Positions 1 through 8,808 are shown, counted from the first letter of the stretch. The stretch is DNA of 64,000 nucleotides from Arthrobacter sp. NicSoilB4 (GCF_019977335.1 NZ_AP024653.1:2604001-2668000); one strand, 5' to 3'. The notes: generated by a model from the letters alone, not told the origin. Numbers and translations: made by a program.

Positions 1-36
1 GGGGAATGTTTGTTGCGCCGTATGACCCTTCACGGG

Positions 37-86
37 CCCGGACCTCACGTGCCGGGCGCCACATGCCCGAACCTCACGTGCGGGCG
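37..86. repeat. Short imperfect direct repeat downstream of the exonuclease gene
   Basis: Two near-identical copies of about 21 bp (37-58 and 66-86) share the core ACCTCACGTGC flanked by CCCG and GGGCG, spaced 29 bp apart. They lie just past the stop of the minus-strand exonuclease gene. Each copy can form a short CCCG/CGGG stem, so they may act in 3' end formation, but there is no U-tract. The stretch 1-92 shows no gene. Confidence 0.4.
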
Positions 87-92
87 GGATGT

Positions 93-1112
93 TCAGGCGA
101 TCGCGGCCGAAGGAACGTGGCCGCCCACCATCTGCAGGAATTCGCCTTCGGACAGGACTTCGATCCGCCGGCCGCGCTCGTGCAGCTCCAGCACTCGCCG
201 GGCCTTGCCGGTGAGGCGTCCGGAGCGCAGGTCGGCGGCGACGAAACCGTCGCCGACCACCAGGACCGTGGTGCGGGCGGTGACCCGGCTCTCCGGACTG
301 GCGCCGAACTCCGCGGAACGGATCTTGGCTTCGGGCCGGGGTATGGCGAGTTCACCGGTGAACACCACGGTCTGGCCGAACAGCGGGTGTCCGGGATCGG
401 CGAAGGCGTTCGGCAACGGATTGGCGCCCTCCTCGGGCCAGCCAGGCTGGTAGGCCCGGACCGGGGCCGCAGCACCCGCCCCGCCGGCGAGTGCCTCCAG
501 CGCCGACTGGCTGGCCTTGGAGAGCGGGTCGCGCCGCGGGTCGAAGGCCGGCTGGCGAGACACCGTCAGCCCCAGGGACAAGTAGAGCTCGGCGATGCTG
601 CCGGCACCGTTGCGCGTGGCAATGTCGATCAGGATCCCGGCGCACGCCCGCGCGTCCTCGGCGGCGTCGTGGTGGTTGACCAGCGGGACACCGGCTTCCT
701 CGGCCGCATACGGCAGGGAATTGGACACGAGCGAGTAGCAGCGGCGGGAGAGCATCACAGTGCAGACGTAGTCATAGGCCGGGCCGGCCAGGCCGGAGAC
801 CTCGAGGCCGGAGCGGATCACCCCGAGATCGAAGGCGGCGTTATGGGCGGCCAGGACGTCGCCGCCGATGAAGGCGCCGATCTCCGGGAACAGCTCGCCG
901 AAGCGGGGCAGCCCGGCCACCTGCTCGGGCCGGATTCCGTGGATCCGGACGTTGTGGTGGTCGAAGCGGTCGTGGTTTTCCGGGGGCCGCATCAGCCAGG
1001 ACGCCTCCTCGACGACGACTCCGCCGCGGACTTTGCTGAGGCCAACAGCGCAGGGTGAACCCCGGAAGCCGTTCGCCGTCTCAAAGTCGATCGCCGTAAA
1101 GTCCAAAGCCAC
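93..1112 (-). CDS. DEDDh exonuclease with C-terminal BRCT domain (DNA Pol III epsilon-like)
   Basis: Predicted 339-aa 3'-5' exonuclease fused to a BRCT domain. The DEDDh fold is visible at the N-terminus: FTAIDFETANGF (exo I), AHNAAFDLG (exo II) and HHDAAEDARA (exo III, with the catalytic His). The last 90 residues, from HPLFGQTVVFTGEL on, form a BRCT domain. Such proteins are annotated as DNA polymerase III epsilon-like and probably act in repair rather than as the replicase proofreader; that role is inferred. The reading frame is open upstream to an ATG at 1151, but the GTG at 1112 is preferred: it precedes AIDFET by the normal distance and has TAAAGT 7 nt upstream, the leaderless pattern used by neighbours. 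The gene is divergent from dedA. Confidence 0.9.
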   Translation of the reverse strand: MALDFTAIDFETANGFRGSPCAVGLSKVRGGVVVEEASWLMRPPENHDRFDHHNVRIHGIRPEQVAGLPRFGELFPEIGAFIGGDVLAAHNAAFDLGVIRSGLEVSGLAGPAYDYVCTVMLSRRCYSLVSNSLPYAAEEAGVPLVNHHDAAEDARACAGILIDIATRNGAGSIAELYLSLGLTVSRQPAFDPRRDPLSKASQSALEALAGGAGAAAPVRAYQPGWPEEGANPLPNAFADPGHPLFGQTVVFTGELAIPRPEAKIRSAEFGASPESRVTARTTVLVVGDGFVAADLRSGRLTGKARRVLELHERGRRIEVLSEGEFLQMVGGHVPSAAIA

Positions 1113-1119
1113 GCCCCAA

Positions 1120-1125
1120 ACTTTA
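1120..1125 (-). promoter_or_regulatory. -10 box for leaderless exonuclease transcript
   Basis: TAAAGT on the minus strand, 7 nt before the GTG at 1112, so transcription should begin on or next to the start codon. No Shine-Dalgarno sequence is present. No clear -35 box is visible. Confidence 0.55.
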
Positions 1126-1210
1126 CCGCCGGAATCAGGGCCGGCCCGCACCGGGCGCGGCCTGTCGCGTGCCGTGGACCCGGTCAGGCGGGCCGGCGCC
1201 GGCCGTCAAG

Positions 1211-1216
1211 TACGCT
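1211..1216 (+). promoter_or_regulatory. -10 box for leaderless dedA transcript
   Basis: TACGCT followed by 6 nt and the GTG start at 1223. No Shine-Dalgarno sequence lies between, consistent with a leaderless mRNA. Confidence 0.5.
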
Positions 1217-1222
1217 TAACAA

Positions 1223-2005
1223 GTGAACCTTCTAGCTTTGAGTGACTTTGCCGTGTCCACGATCGGCGGTGCAGGACCGGTCCAGCCGCAGCTGGCCTCC
1301 TTCCTGCCCGACTGGCTGAACCCCCAGGTCTTCCTGGCCGACCCCGCCCTGGCGCCGTGGGTCGTGCTGCTGGTCTGCGGCATCATCTTCGCGGAAACCG
1401 GCCTGCTGGTCGGCTTCTTCCTGCCGGGCGACTCGATGCTGTTCACGGCCGGGCTGCTGGTTGCCACCGGAACCATCAAGGTCAACATCTGGGCATTCAT
1501 TGCGCTGATCATCACCGCGGCGATCATCGGGAACCAGATCGGCTACCTGATCGGGTCCAAGGCCGGCCCGGCCATCTTCAACAAGCCCAATTCCAAGCTC
1601 TTCAAGCGTGAAAACGTCGAAAGCGCCCACGCCTTCTTCGAGAAGCACGGCGGCAAGGCCCTCATCCTGGCCCGCTTCGTGCCCATCATCCGGACCTTTG
1701 TCCCGGTGATTGTGGGCGTCGCCCAGATGGACAAGCGCAAATTCTTCCTGTTCAACGTCATCGGCGCCGTGCTGTGGGGCGGCGGCGTGACCCTGCTGGG
1801 CTACCTGCTGGGCGACACGTTCCCGTGGGTCCGCGAAAACCTGGACATCATCTTCATCATCATCGTCCTGGTCTCGGTGATCCCGATCGGCATTGAGGTC
1901 GCCCGCGGCTTCATCGCCAAGCGCCAGGCCGAAAAGTACGGCACAGACGTCTTCGAGGAGTTCGTCGAGGAGCACGAGCCCGAAGAGGAACGCAAGACGC
2001 CGTAG
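1223..2005 (+). CDS. DedA family membrane protein
   Basis: A 260-aa integral membrane protein of the DedA (SNARE-associated/VTT) family. Diagnostic segments are FFLPGDSMLF near residue 70 and the amphipathic re-entrant motif FARFVPIIRTFVPVIVGVAQM around 150-170, plus a C-terminal transmembrane helix and an acidic cytoplasmic tail. DedA proteins are linked to polyprenyl-phosphate or phospholipid flipping and to membrane homeostasis; the substrate of this one cannot be read from sequence. The GTG start is supported by the TACGCT box 6 nt upstream. The gene stands alone, divergent from the exonuclease gene and convergent with rdgB, with a strong hairpin after its stop. Confidence 0.92.
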   Translation: MNLLALSDFAVSTIGGAGPVQPQLASFLPDWLNPQVFLADPALAPWVVLLVCGIIFAETGLLVGFFLPGDSMLFTAGLLVATGTIKVNIWAFIALIITAAIIGNQIGYLIGSKAGPAIFNKPNSKLFKRENVESAHAFFEKHGGKALILARFVPIIRTFVPVIVGVAQMDKRKFFLFNVIGAVLWGGGVTLLGYLLGDTFPWVRENLDIIFIIIVLVSVIPIGIEVARGFIAKRQAEKYGTDVFEEFVEEHEPEEERKTP

Positions 2006-2043
2006 CTCCCGATCCGGACGGCACTCCGGACCTAGAACGCAAG

Positions 2044-2076
2044 AGGAAGGCGCCCCACGATGTGGGGCGCCTTCCT
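2044..2076. terminator. Bidirectional hairpin terminator between dedA and rdgB
   Basis: A perfect 15-bp stem (AGGAAGGCGCCCCAC with its complement) around a 3-nt loop, placed between the converging stops of dedA (2005) and rdgB (2113). The U-tract is poor on both sides, so it may act as a bidirectional terminator or an mRNA 3' end stabiliser. Confidence 0.75.
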
Positions 2077-2112
2077 GGCTTAACTGTCCGCAACTGTCCG
2101 TCGTTGCGGCGG

Positions 2113-2787
2113 CTACCTCCCGGACAACGCCTCGACGATCGCCGGAAGGAGCGCCCGGAAAGCGTGGCCCCGGTGGCTGATGGCGTTCTTCTCCTCCGGA
2201 CTGAGTTCGGCGCAGCTGCGGTCCATCCCGCTCGGCTGGAGCACGGGGTCATAGCCGAAGCCGCCCGCGCCGCGGGGTGCCCGCAGCAGCGTCCCTTCGA
2301 GCTGCCCGTACTCGACAACCTCCCGGCCCTCCTCCGGGGTCGCACCTGCGCCGGAAGGGGGCACGGCCAGCGCCGCGGCACACACAAACGCGGCACCCCG
2401 GAACTCATCCGGCACGTCGGCCAGCTGGTCCAGCAGCAGCTGCAGGTTGGCGGCGTCGTCGCCGTGACGGCCGGCCCAGCGGGCCGAGAAGATACCCGGC
2501 GCCCCGCCCAGCACGTCGACGGCGAGCCCGGAGTCGTCAGCGATCGCCACGAGCCCGGTCGCCTGCGCCACCGCGCGGGCCTTGAGCAGCGAGTTCTCGG
2601 CGAAGGTCACACCGGTCTCGGCCACGTCGGGGGCGCCGACGGCCCCTGCATCCACCACCTGGGTGTCGACGTCGAGGCCGGGGACCTGCCCGCGCAGCAG
2701 TTCTCGAAGCTCCCGGAGCTTGCCCTTGTTGTGGGTGGCGAGCACCAGCACCGGTGCTGTGCCGTGACCTGCCGGGCCCTCTGTCAC
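2113..2787 (-). CDS. rdgB: RdgB/HAM1 non-canonical purine NTP pyrophosphatase
   Basis: A 224-aa enzyme that hydrolyses dITP, ITP and XTP to monophosphates and so cleans the nucleotide pool. The N-terminal signature [18 protein letters not shown], the central [10 protein letters not shown] and DDSGLAVD motifs, and the C-terminal SHRGHAFR are typical of the family. Its ATG overlaps the rph stop by 4 bp (ATGA), so the two are translationally coupled, as in mycobacteria where rphA is followed by the Rv1341 homologue. The N-terminus carries about ten extra residues before the first strand. Confidence 0.95.
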   Translation of the reverse strand: MTEGPAGHGTAPVLVLATHNKGKLRELRELLRGQVPGLDVDTQVVDAGAVGAPDVAETGVTFAENSLLKARAVAQATGLVAIADDSGLAVDVLGGAPGIFSARWAGRHGDDAANLQLLLDQLADVPDEFRGAAFVCAAALAVPPSGAGATPEEGREVVEYGQLEGTLLRAPRGAGGFGYDPVLQPSGMDRSCAELSPEEKNAISHRGHAFRALLPAIVEALSGR

Positions 2788-3542
2788 GGTGCTTCCGCCA
2801 GGGTCTCGCGCTGGATGGCGGCAAGCTGCTCGGTGCCCATCAGGGCCAGATCCAGGAGCTTGTTGAGCTCGTCCCGGTCGAAGGGGGCGCCCTCGGCGGT
2901 GCCCTGGACCTCGACGAACTTGCCGGAACCGGTGACAACGACGTTCATGTCGGTCTCTGCCCGGACGTCCTCGACGTACGGGAGGTCCAGCATGGGGACG
3001 CCGTCGATGATGCCGACGGAGACGGCGGCGATCGTGTCGGTCAGGGGCTGGGCATTGCGGGCGATCATCTTGTTCTCGCGGGCAAACCGGATGGCCTCAG
3101 CCAGCGCCACGTAGGCGCCCGTGATGGCGGCGGTACGGGTTCCGCCGTCGGCCTGCAGGACGTCGCAGTCCAGCACGATGGTGATCTCGCCCAGTGCCTT
3201 GGTGTCGATGATGGAACGCAGCGAACGGCCGATCAGCCGGGAGATCTCGTGGGTGCGGCCGCCGATTTTGCCCTTGACGGACTCGCGGTCGGAGCGGGTG
3301 TTGGTGGCGCGCGGCAGCATGGCGTACTCGGCCGTGACCCAGCCGCGCCCTTCGCCCTTGAGCCAGCGGGGCACACCCTCGGTGAGGGAGGCGGTGCACA
3401 GCACCCGGGTGTTGCCGAACTCGATCAGGGCCGATCCCTCGGCCTGCTTGGACCAGCCGCGGGTGATGCTGATCGGCCGGAGCTGGTCAGGCGTGCGGCC
3501 GTCGGCGCGGATGATGGGGGCAGTGAGGGCTTCGGAAGTCAT
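2784..3542 (-). CDS. rph: Ribonuclease PH
   Basis: A 252-aa phosphorolytic 3'-5' exoribonuclease that trims tRNA 3' ends. It has the RNase PH core: [14 protein letters not shown] at the start, the phosphate-site region [16 protein letters not shown] near residue 90, and [19 protein letters not shown] near 125. Length matches the family. A TAAGCT box sits 6 nt before the ATG, so the rph-rdgB pair probably has its own leaderless promoter. In M. tuberculosis the equivalent gene directly follows the Rv1339 homologue; here a divergent two-component system separates them. Confidence 0.97.
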   Translation of the reverse strand: MTSEALTAPIIRADGRTPDQLRPISITRGWSKQAEGSALIEFGNTRVLCTASLTEGVPRWLKGEGRGWVTAEYAMLPRATNTRSDRESVKGKIGGRTHEISRLIGRSLRSIIDTKALGEITIVLDCDVLQADGGTRTAAITGAYVALAEAIRFARENKMIARNAQPLTDTIAAVSVGIIDGVPMLDLPYVEDVRAETDMNVVVTGSGKFVEVQGTAEGAPFDRDELNKLLDLALMGTEQLAAIQRETLAEAP

Positions 3543-3548
3543 GCCTTT

Positions 3549-3554
3549 AGCTTA
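3549..3554 (-). promoter_or_regulatory. -10 box for leaderless rph-rdgB transcript
   Basis: TAAGCT on the minus strand, 6 nt upstream of the rph ATG at 3542. It lies in the 150-bp divergent region shared with the histidine kinase gene. Confidence 0.55.
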
Positions 3555-3679
3555 TCGACCCCGGCAGGGGTCCCGCGTGCGGCACCGTTCGGCTCAACCA
3601 ATGGGATGAATCTTCTGGCTTCCAGGTGCAACAGCCTCCGCAGGGCCGGAATAGGGCCGGCCGGCGGCCCCGCGACGTA

Positions 3680-3685
3680 TAGCGT
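3680..3685 (+). promoter_or_regulatory. -10 box for leaderless histidine-kinase transcript
   Basis: TAGCGT followed by 7 nt and the ATG at 3693. This supports 3693 as the start and not any of the upstream in-frame codons that run antisense through rph. Confidence 0.55.
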
Positions 3686-3692
3686 GGCGGTC

Positions 3693-4991
3693 ATGGAAAA
3701 AACTCTGCACGCCCTGCGGCACTGGGGTGCCCCTGCTGCCGGCCTCGCCTTCTTCACTCTCTGGACGGGGCGCCACTGGGGCCTCTACGGCGCCTTCCTC
3801 GCCGAGCAGGGCCGGCTGCCCGTCATCATCCTGGTCTCGGCGGCCATCGCGCTGGCGGGCCGGTGGGCTGCGGCATCCCTGGGCGCGACGGCGCTTCTCC
3901 TCGCCCTGCAGCTGTTGCATGTGCTCGATCCCATGATCGCCACGCCGTGGCATGTCTACATCGGAACCTTTGTCGCCCTGGCGTTCATGCTCTGGCTGGC
4001 ATCGCCCCGCATGAGGCTTGCCGCCGGCGCCGGCACCGCGGTCCTGGCGGGGGTCATGGCGTTCATCATCCTGGGGCGCGGCTACGGGATGGGAGCCCAC
4101 TTGACGTCAGCCCTGGTGATTGCCGACGCCACCCGGACCACCATGATCGGACTGTGGTGGCAGTGCTGGGCCGTCCTGCTCCTCATCGCCGCCGGTTGCG
4201 CCGCCACGGGAGTGCTTCTGCGGCTCTACGAGGAGCGCGGCAGCCTCTCCCGTGCCCGGGACGAGGCGTGGGCAAACCTGAAGCAAACCGAGGTGGAACT
4301 CATCGTCGAGCAGGAGCGCAGCCGCATAACCCGTGACCTCCACGACGTCCTCGCCCACTCGCTGGCCGTCATCGCGGCCCAGGCCGACGGCGCACGCTAC
4401 ATCGGCAACGGAAGCCCCAAAGCCGTGCACGACGCCCTGGAAACCATTGCCGGTTCGGCCCGCCGCGCCCTTGTGGATGCACAGCGTGTCATCGAGGACG
4501 TCCGGGAGGACGGCCCGGCCGCACCGCAGCCGCTGCTGAAGGACATCGAGCCGTTGGTCGGGCAAATGCGCGGCAGCCTGGACATCAGGCAGAGCTCATC
4601 CGGGGTGCAGGCGGACCTGGGCGCCGGCCAACAACTGGCCGTGTTCCGGATCATCCAGGAATGCCTCACCAACGCGCTCAAACACGGCGGCCGGGGCACC
4701 GTGGTGCGCCTCCACACCGACTGGTCCGGCCCGGGCCTTACGTTGCACGCAGCCTCAACATCGGGCTCCGGAAGCACTGTCCCCCGGCAGGAGGTAGGTG
4801 TCGGACGCGAGCGGACGGGCCGCGGAATCCCGGGAATGCGCGAGCGTGCCCACTTGGCAGGCGGTTGGCTCACCGCCGGAGCCGACGGCGGCGACTTCCG
4901 CGTCACAGCATTCATTCCCTTCGGCCTGGCCGGGCGCGACGGTGCCCCCATCCCGGAACTCACCGGAGCGCAGGCCGGCCGGCATGCCTGA
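3693..4991 (+). CDS. NarL-type sensor histidine kinase
   Basis: A 432-aa membrane sensor kinase. Residues 1 to about 185 form roughly six transmembrane helices with no large extracellular loop, so it may sense the membrane or an internal signal. The HisKA_3 dimerisation box ERSRITRDLHDVLAHSLAV carries the phospho-acceptor His217, followed by an HATPase domain with N-box ECLTNALKHG near residue 325 and the G-box region GRGIPGMRERA. The reading frame is open upstream through rph, but the TAGCGT box and the start of the hydrophobic domain place the start at 3693. It overlaps the response regulator gene by 8 bp, a standard cognate pair. Confidence 0.93.
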   Translation: MEKTLHALRHWGAPAAGLAFFTLWTGRHWGLYGAFLAEQGRLPVIILVSAAIALAGRWAAASLGATALLLALQLLHVLDPMIATPWHVYIGTFVALAFMLWLASPRMRLAAGAGTAVLAGVMAFIILGRGYGMGAHLTSALVIADATRTTMIGLWWQCWAVLLLIAAGCAATGVLLRLYEERGSLSRARDEAWANLKQTEVELIVEQERSRITRDLHDVLAHSLAVIAAQADGARYIGNGSPKAVHDALETIAGSARRALVDAQRVIEDVREDGPAAPQPLLKDIEPLVGQMRGSLDIRQSSSGVQADLGAGQQLAVFRIIQECLTNALKHGGRGTVVRLHTDWSGPGLTLHAASTSGSGSTVPRQEVGVGRERTGRGIPGMRERAHLAGGWLTAGADGGDFRVTAFIPFGLAGRDGAPIPELTGAQAGRHA

Positions 4992-5658
4992 TTCCGCAAC
5001 CATCTCGGTGGCCCTGGTCGACGACCAGCCGTTGTTCCGCACGGGCATCCGCATGCTGGTCGAGAGCCAGCCGGACATGGTGCTCGCGGGTGAGGCAGAC
5101 GACGGCGGGCAGGCCGTCGCTCTCGCCGCCGGGCTCCGCCCGGATGTCATGCTGATGGACCTGCGCATGCCCGGGATGGACGGCGTGGAAGCGACGCGGC
5201 GCATCCTGGCCGACGCCGATGCGGCCGGCACCGACAAGCCCCGGATCATCGCCCTGACGACCTTCAACCGGGATCAGGCGGTGATCGACGCTGTCCAGGC
5301 AGGCGCCTCCGGATACCTGCTCAAGAGCGCCGAACCGGAATTCCTGCTGGCCGCCATCCGCACGGTGCACTCCGGCTACTCCGTCATCGCTCCCGGCTCG
5401 GTCCACCAGCTCTTCCAGCACGCGGCCCGCACAGTGTCCCCGGCTGCACCTGCGTTGTCGGTGCTCGATCCGCTGTCCGCCCGCGAGCGCGACGTCTTCC
5501 TGCTCGCGGCCAAGGGACTGGCCAACGCCGACATTGCCGGGAGCCTGTTCGTGGCCGAAGCCACCGTGAAGACGCACATACGGTCGATTCTTGCCAAGCT
5601 TGGCCTGCGGACCCGGCTGCAGCTCGTGTCCTTCGCGTACGAACACCGGCTGCTCTGA
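4984..5658 (+). CDS. LuxR/NarL-family response regulator
   Basis: A 224-aa response regulator. The receiver domain occupies residues 8-130 with the acidic pair D13/D14 and phospho-acceptor D59 (LMDLRMPGMDG). The C-terminal LuxR HTH begins near residue 155 (PLSARERDVFLLAAKG) and has the recognition helix region VAEATVKTHIRSILAKL. The ATG at 4984 is inside the end of the kinase gene. Its targets are unknown; the flanking murI, MBL and rph genes are on the opposite strand and are candidates only by position. Confidence 0.93.
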   Translation: MPDSATISVALVDDQPLFRTGIRMLVESQPDMVLAGEADDGGQAVALAAGLRPDVMLMDLRMPGMDGVEATRRILADADAAGTDKPRIIALTTFNRDQAVIDAVQAGASGYLLKSAEPEFLLAAIRTVHSGYSVIAPGSVHQLFQHAARTVSPAAPALSVLDPLSARERDVFLLAAKGLANADIAGSLFVAEATVKTHIRSILAKLGLRTRLQLVSFAYEHRLL

Positions 5659-5667
5659 TTCAGCCTG

Positions 5668-6465
5668 TCAGACCGTGTAGTGCACGCCCGCCACGGCTAC
5701 GGCCACGTGCTGGCCGAAGACGCCCTTGGCTTCCGCCATAACGGTCGTCGGTGAGGTCCAGACGGGTATGTGGGTCAGCAGCAGCCGCCGGGCGCCGGCG
5801 GCCACTGCGGCCTCCCCGGCCCGCTTGCCGGTCAAGTGCACGTCCTTGATGCCGTCGTCGCGGCCTTCCTCGAAGGCTGCCTCGCAGAGGAACAGGTCGG
5901 CGTCGCGGGCCGCGTCTTCGAGGCCACTGCAGGAGTCGGTGTCCCCCGAATAGCTGAGCACCCGGGTGACGGGGCTGCCGTCCTTGTCCGGTTCGGTGAC
6001 CTCCACGCGGAGCGCGTAGGCCTCCTCCACCGGGTGGTTGACGGAATAGGGGGTGACCGTGAACGGGCCCATGGTCACCGGCTTGCGCTCGGACCAGTTG
6101 CTGAAGTCGAACTCCTCGTGCATCCCGGGGTCCAGTTCCAGGCCGTAGGCCGTGGCCATCCGGTCGGCGGTCGCGGCGGGACCCCACACCGGAATCCTGC
6201 CGCGGCCCCAGCCGCCCGGCTTCCAGCGCACGGCTACGTGGAGCCCGCACAGGTCCATGCAGTGGTCCGGATGCAGGTGGGTGAGGAAGATGGCGTCGAT
6301 GTCCTCGAGATCGGTGTAGCGCTGGATCGCGCCGAGCGCCCCGCTGCCGAGGTCCAGCACAATCTTCCAGTCCCGCTCGCCGTCGTTCGCGGTCAGCAGG
6401 TAGCACGACGCCGGCGAGCCCGGGCCCGGAAAGGATCCGGTACAGCCCACGATGGTCAGCTTCAC
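5668..6465 (-). CDS. MBL-fold metallohydrolase, Rv1339-like (possible cyclic-nucleotide phosphodiesterase)
   Basis: A 265-aa metallo-beta-lactamase-fold protein beginning [20 protein letters not shown]. The metal-binding motif [11 protein letters not shown] lies near residue 65, with a further ligand region SYSGDTDSC near 180 and LLTHIPVW near 230. The sequence and the gene order murI-MBL match mycobacterial Rv1339, described as an atypical class II cAMP phosphodiesterase; RNase Z-like enzymes share the same fold, so activity is an inference. The ATG overlaps the murI stop by 4 bp, implying coupled translation. Its stop lies 9 bp from the converging response-regulator stop. Confidence 0.85.
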   Translation of the reverse strand: MKLTIVGCTGSFPGPGSPASCYLLTANDGERDWKIVLDLGSGALGAIQRYTDLEDIDAIFLTHLHPDHCMDLCGLHVAVRWKPGGWGRGRIPVWGPAATADRMATAYGLELDPGMHEEFDFSNWSERKPVTMGPFTVTPYSVNHPVEEAYALRVEVTEPDKDGSPVTRVLSYSGDTDSCSGLEDAARDADLFLCEAAFEEGRDDGIKDVHLTGKRAGEAAVAAGARRLLLTHIPVWTSPTTVMAEAKGVFGQHVAVAVAGVHYTV

Positions 6466-7526
6466 AGGCCGCGCCCCCGCAGGGAGGCAGCCCCGGGGGC
6501 GACGAGGGAAGAAGGCCCCACGAAGTTGGAGATCCGCGGACGTCCCGCACCGGCCTGTGCGGCGGCAATCATTTCCGGTGTGATCCTGGCCAGGCTCCCC
6601 GTGGGGTACTGGGCCGCGACATGGTCCACGTGGCGGACGCTGAGGACCTCGGGGCCGAGGAAGCGCCGGGCGAGGTGCTCGAACTGTGAGGCGTCTCCCG
6701 TGGCGATGAAGTTGTGTTCGGGAGCGGTGGCGTCCGTGCGCTCAAGCCCGCTGGAGGCAAGGGCCCGGTAGACGTCCTTGGCCGTCTCCTCTGCGCTGGA
6801 GACCAGCGTGACGTCCTCCCCCATCACGTAGGAGATGACGCCGGTGAGCAGCGGATAGTGGGTGCAGCCCAGCACCACGGTGTCGACGCCGGCGGCCTTG
6901 AGCGGCTCCAGGTACTCGCGGGCGACGGCGAGCAGCTCCGGGCCCGTCGTGATGCCGGCTTCGACGTAGGGCACGAACGCGGGGCAGGCCGCGGAAGTGA
7001 TGTGCAGGTCCGGGGCGGCGGCGAAGGTGTCCTCGTAGGCGCGGGAGCCGACTGTGGCAGAGGTCCCGATCACGCCCACCCGGCCGGTGCGGGTGGCGGC
7101 GACGGCGCGGCGCACCGCCGGCTGGATCACCTCGATCACGGGAATCCCGTACCGGGCGGTGTAGCGTTCGCGGGCGTCCCGCAGGACGGCGGCGGAGGCG
7201 GAGTTGCACGCGATGGTCAGCAGTTTCACGCCGGAATCCACCAGCTCGTCCATCACGCCCAGTGCGTTCGCCCGGACCTCGGCGATGGGGAGCGGACCGT
7301 AGGGGCCGTGGGCGGTGTCGCCGACGTAGAGAATGGATTCGTTGGGCAGCTGGTCGATGATGGACCGGGCCACGGTGAGTCCGCCGACGCCGGAATCGAA
7401 CACACCGATGGGACGCGATCCCATCTCGCTGGCGGTCGGGCTGACGGACTGGCTGCTGCCGGTACTGCTCGCTGGGGAGTCCGCAACAGCTCTCGCTGCC
7501 GGATCCATGCTCGATGCTGAAGTCAT
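6462..7526 (-). CDS. murI: Glutamate racemase
   Basis: Converts L-glutamate to D-glutamate for peptidoglycan. Landmarks are [13 protein letters not shown] (catalytic Asp), [10 protein letters not shown] and GCTHYPLL (the two catalytic Cys), and GDTAHGPYG. The frame is open to 7568; I use the ATG at 7526 (354 aa), which leaves a Ser/Ala-rich N-terminal extension of about 35 residues not found in most MurI. Starting at the later ATG (7424) would give 320 aa; no Shine-Dalgarno clearly decides between them. It is first of a two-gene unit with the MBL hydrolase. Confidence 0.93.
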   Translation of the reverse strand: MTSASSMDPAARAVADSPASSTGSSQSVSPTASEMGSRPIGVFDSGVGGLTVARSIIDQLPNESILYVGDTAHGPYGPLPIAEVRANALGVMDELVDSGVKLLTIACNSASAAVLRDARERYTARYGIPVIEVIQPAVRRAVAATRTGRVGVIGTSATVGSRAYEDTFAAAPDLHITSAACPAFVPYVEAGITTGPELLAVAREYLEPLKAAGVDTVVLGCTHYPLLTGVISYVMGEDVTLVSSAEETAKDVYRALASSGLERTDATAPEHNFIATGDASQFEHLARRFLGPEVLSVRHVDHVAAQYPTGSLARITPEMIAAAQAGAGRPRISNFVGPSSLVAPGAASLRGRGL

Positions 7527-7667
7527 GATTATTCGAGGATAGGGCTTAGCCGCGGGCCGGGCCATCACATTGTGTTGTCCGACTCATGTCGAATGTGTCA
7601 CACGCCGCGGCAGCCTCCGCCGCCGGCCGGCCCGGACGGCGCAGCCCAGCCGCTGGTGAGCCGCGGC

Positions 7668-8234
7668 TCAGCCGCGCGTCTCCAGCGCCTGCAGCATCGC
7701 CTGGACCAGGGATTCCTGCAGCCAGGTGGTGAAGTTGTAAACAAGGGCGAGGTAGCTCTCGACGTCTTCGGCCTGCGACCAGTCCTGCATCAGGTGCACG
7801 TGGCCGGCATCCTCGTCGTCGCGGATGTCCAGCCGTTCGGCCAGCACCAGCCGGACGTCGTTGAGCGCCATGGACCAGTGCCGCGCGTCGTCTGGGGTCA
7901 GGACCAGTTCATCCTTGTCCAGCCCGAGTGACGCGGCCTTCAGGGCACCGATCTTGCTCTCGCGCAGTGACCGCTCGGTATAGCGCCGGAACTCCAGCGA
8001 GGCGGCGGGGTCGTTCTTGGAGACGCTCGGAAGCAGCCGGCGCAGGGCACGGTCCGAGGGCTCACGAGCCTCGGCGTCGAGTCCCACAAGCGCCGCGAGG
8101 GGGTCCTCGTTGGCTCGTTCCTCCGGCTCCAGCATGGAGACGACGTCGTCGAACAGGCTTCGCAGCAGTTCCCGCTCGGCCGGTTCCAGATAGCCGCTGA
8201 TCCCCTTGATGCCGTACTTGAATGCCTTAGCCAC
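7668..8234 (-). CDS. DUF2017 protein
   Basis: A 188-aa protein of the actinobacterial DUF2017 family, beginning MAKAFKYGIKGISGYLEPAERELL. It is mostly alpha-helical and acidic with no membrane segment or known catalytic motif. It overlaps the clpS stop by 8 bp, the same neighbourhood as in mycobacteria (Rv1331-Rv1332), so a link to ClpS/ClpCP proteolysis is plausible from context. Its function is unknown. It ends about 140 bp before the murI start, and that gap shows no gene. Confidence 0.85.
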   Translation of the reverse strand: MAKAFKYGIKGISGYLEPAERELLRSLFDDVVSMLEPEERANEDPLAALVGLDAEAREPSDRALRRLLPSVSKNDPAASLEFRRYTERSLRESKIGALKAASLGLDKDELVLTPDDARHWSMALNDVRLVLAERLDIRDDEDAGHVHLMQDWSQAEDVESYLALVYNFTTWLQESLVQAMLQALETRG

Positions 8235-8607
8235 GTTTTCCCTTGCCCTTGCCCGATCCCTTGTCGCCGCCGCCGCCGGAGCCGCCGCCGGTGGCCTTCT
8301 CCACCGTTGCCCACAGGCCGTAGCCGTGCATCGCGACCGCGTGCTGCTCCATCTGTTCCTTGCTGCCGTGCGCCACGATGGAGCGGCCCTTCTTGTGGAC
8401 TTCGAGCATGAGCTTGTTCGCCTTGGCCTCCGAGTAACCGAAATAGCTGCGGAACACGTAGCTCACATAGCTCATCAGGTTCACCGGATCGTTCCAGATC
8501 ACGAGGTTCCACGGGATGTCCGGGGCGATCAGGACATCGGTCGACGTCGCTGTTCCGGTCTGGGTGCTCTCCTGGGTATCAGGGCCGAGCGCAACGCTGA
8601 GGGTCAT
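8227..8607 (-). CDS. clpS: ClpS adaptor protein
   Basis: A 126-aa N-degron adaptor that delivers substrates to the Clp AAA+ unfoldase. The core shows PWNLVIWNDPVNLMSYVSYVF, followed by the LMLEVHKKGRSIVAHGSKEQME segment that contacts Clp N-domains and forms the N-degron pocket. The last 20 or so residues are an unusual Gly/Lys/Ser-rich tail beyond the normal C-terminus, whose role is unknown. A TAGAAT box lies 6 nt before the ATG. The gene is divergent from pncB across a 59-bp tandem repeat. Confidence 0.95.
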   Translation of the reverse strand: MTLSVALGPDTQESTQTGTATSTDVLIAPDIPWNLVIWNDPVNLMSYVSYVFRSYFGYSEAKANKLMLEVHKKGRSIVAHGSKEQMEQHAVAMHGYGLWATVEKATGGGSGGGGDKGSGKGKGKRG

Positions 8608-8613
8608 CTGTCC

Positions 8614-8619
8614 ATTCTA
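8614..8619 (-). promoter_or_regulatory. -10 box for leaderless clpS transcript
   Basis: TAGAAT on the minus strand, 6 nt upstream of the clpS ATG at 8607, just outside the tandem repeat array. Confidence 0.6.
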
Positions 8620-8628
8620 TGGGGATGA

Positions 8629-8805
8629 TGGGCCCACGCCGGCGAGGGCCCCGCGGCGAAGCGAAGCAAGACGTGGGAGCCGGTGGGTGGGCCCACGCCG
8701 GCGAGGGCCCCGCGGCGAAGCGAAGCGAGACGTGGGAGCCGGTGGGTGGGCCCACGCCGGCGAGGGCCCCGCGGCGAAGCGAAGCGAGACGTGGGAGCCG
8801 GTGGG
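8629..8805. repeat. Three tandem 59-bp repeats between divergent clpS and pncB promoters
   Basis: Three head-to-tail copies of exactly 59 bp (8629-8687, 8688-8746, 8747-8805). Copies 2 and 3 look identical and copy 1 differs by one base (gcaag for gcgag). Each contains the near-perfect dyad GGGCCC-A-CGCCGGCG-A-GGGCCC and a CCGCGG palindrome. The array lies exactly between the clpS -10 box and the pncB -10 box. It could be a repeated regulator-binding site or simply a recent tandem duplication; there are no unique spacers, so it is not a CRISPR array. Confidence 0.9.
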
Positions 8806-8808
8806 GAC

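Noticed and set aside
2754..3692. Open reading frame extending the kinase gene upstream by about 310 codons
   Set aside because: It runs antisense through rph, shows no domain, and the TAGCGT box and the hydrophobic N-terminus place the start at 3693.
8629..8805. CRISPR array
   Set aside because: Repeats are contiguous with no spacers and there are no cas genes nearby.
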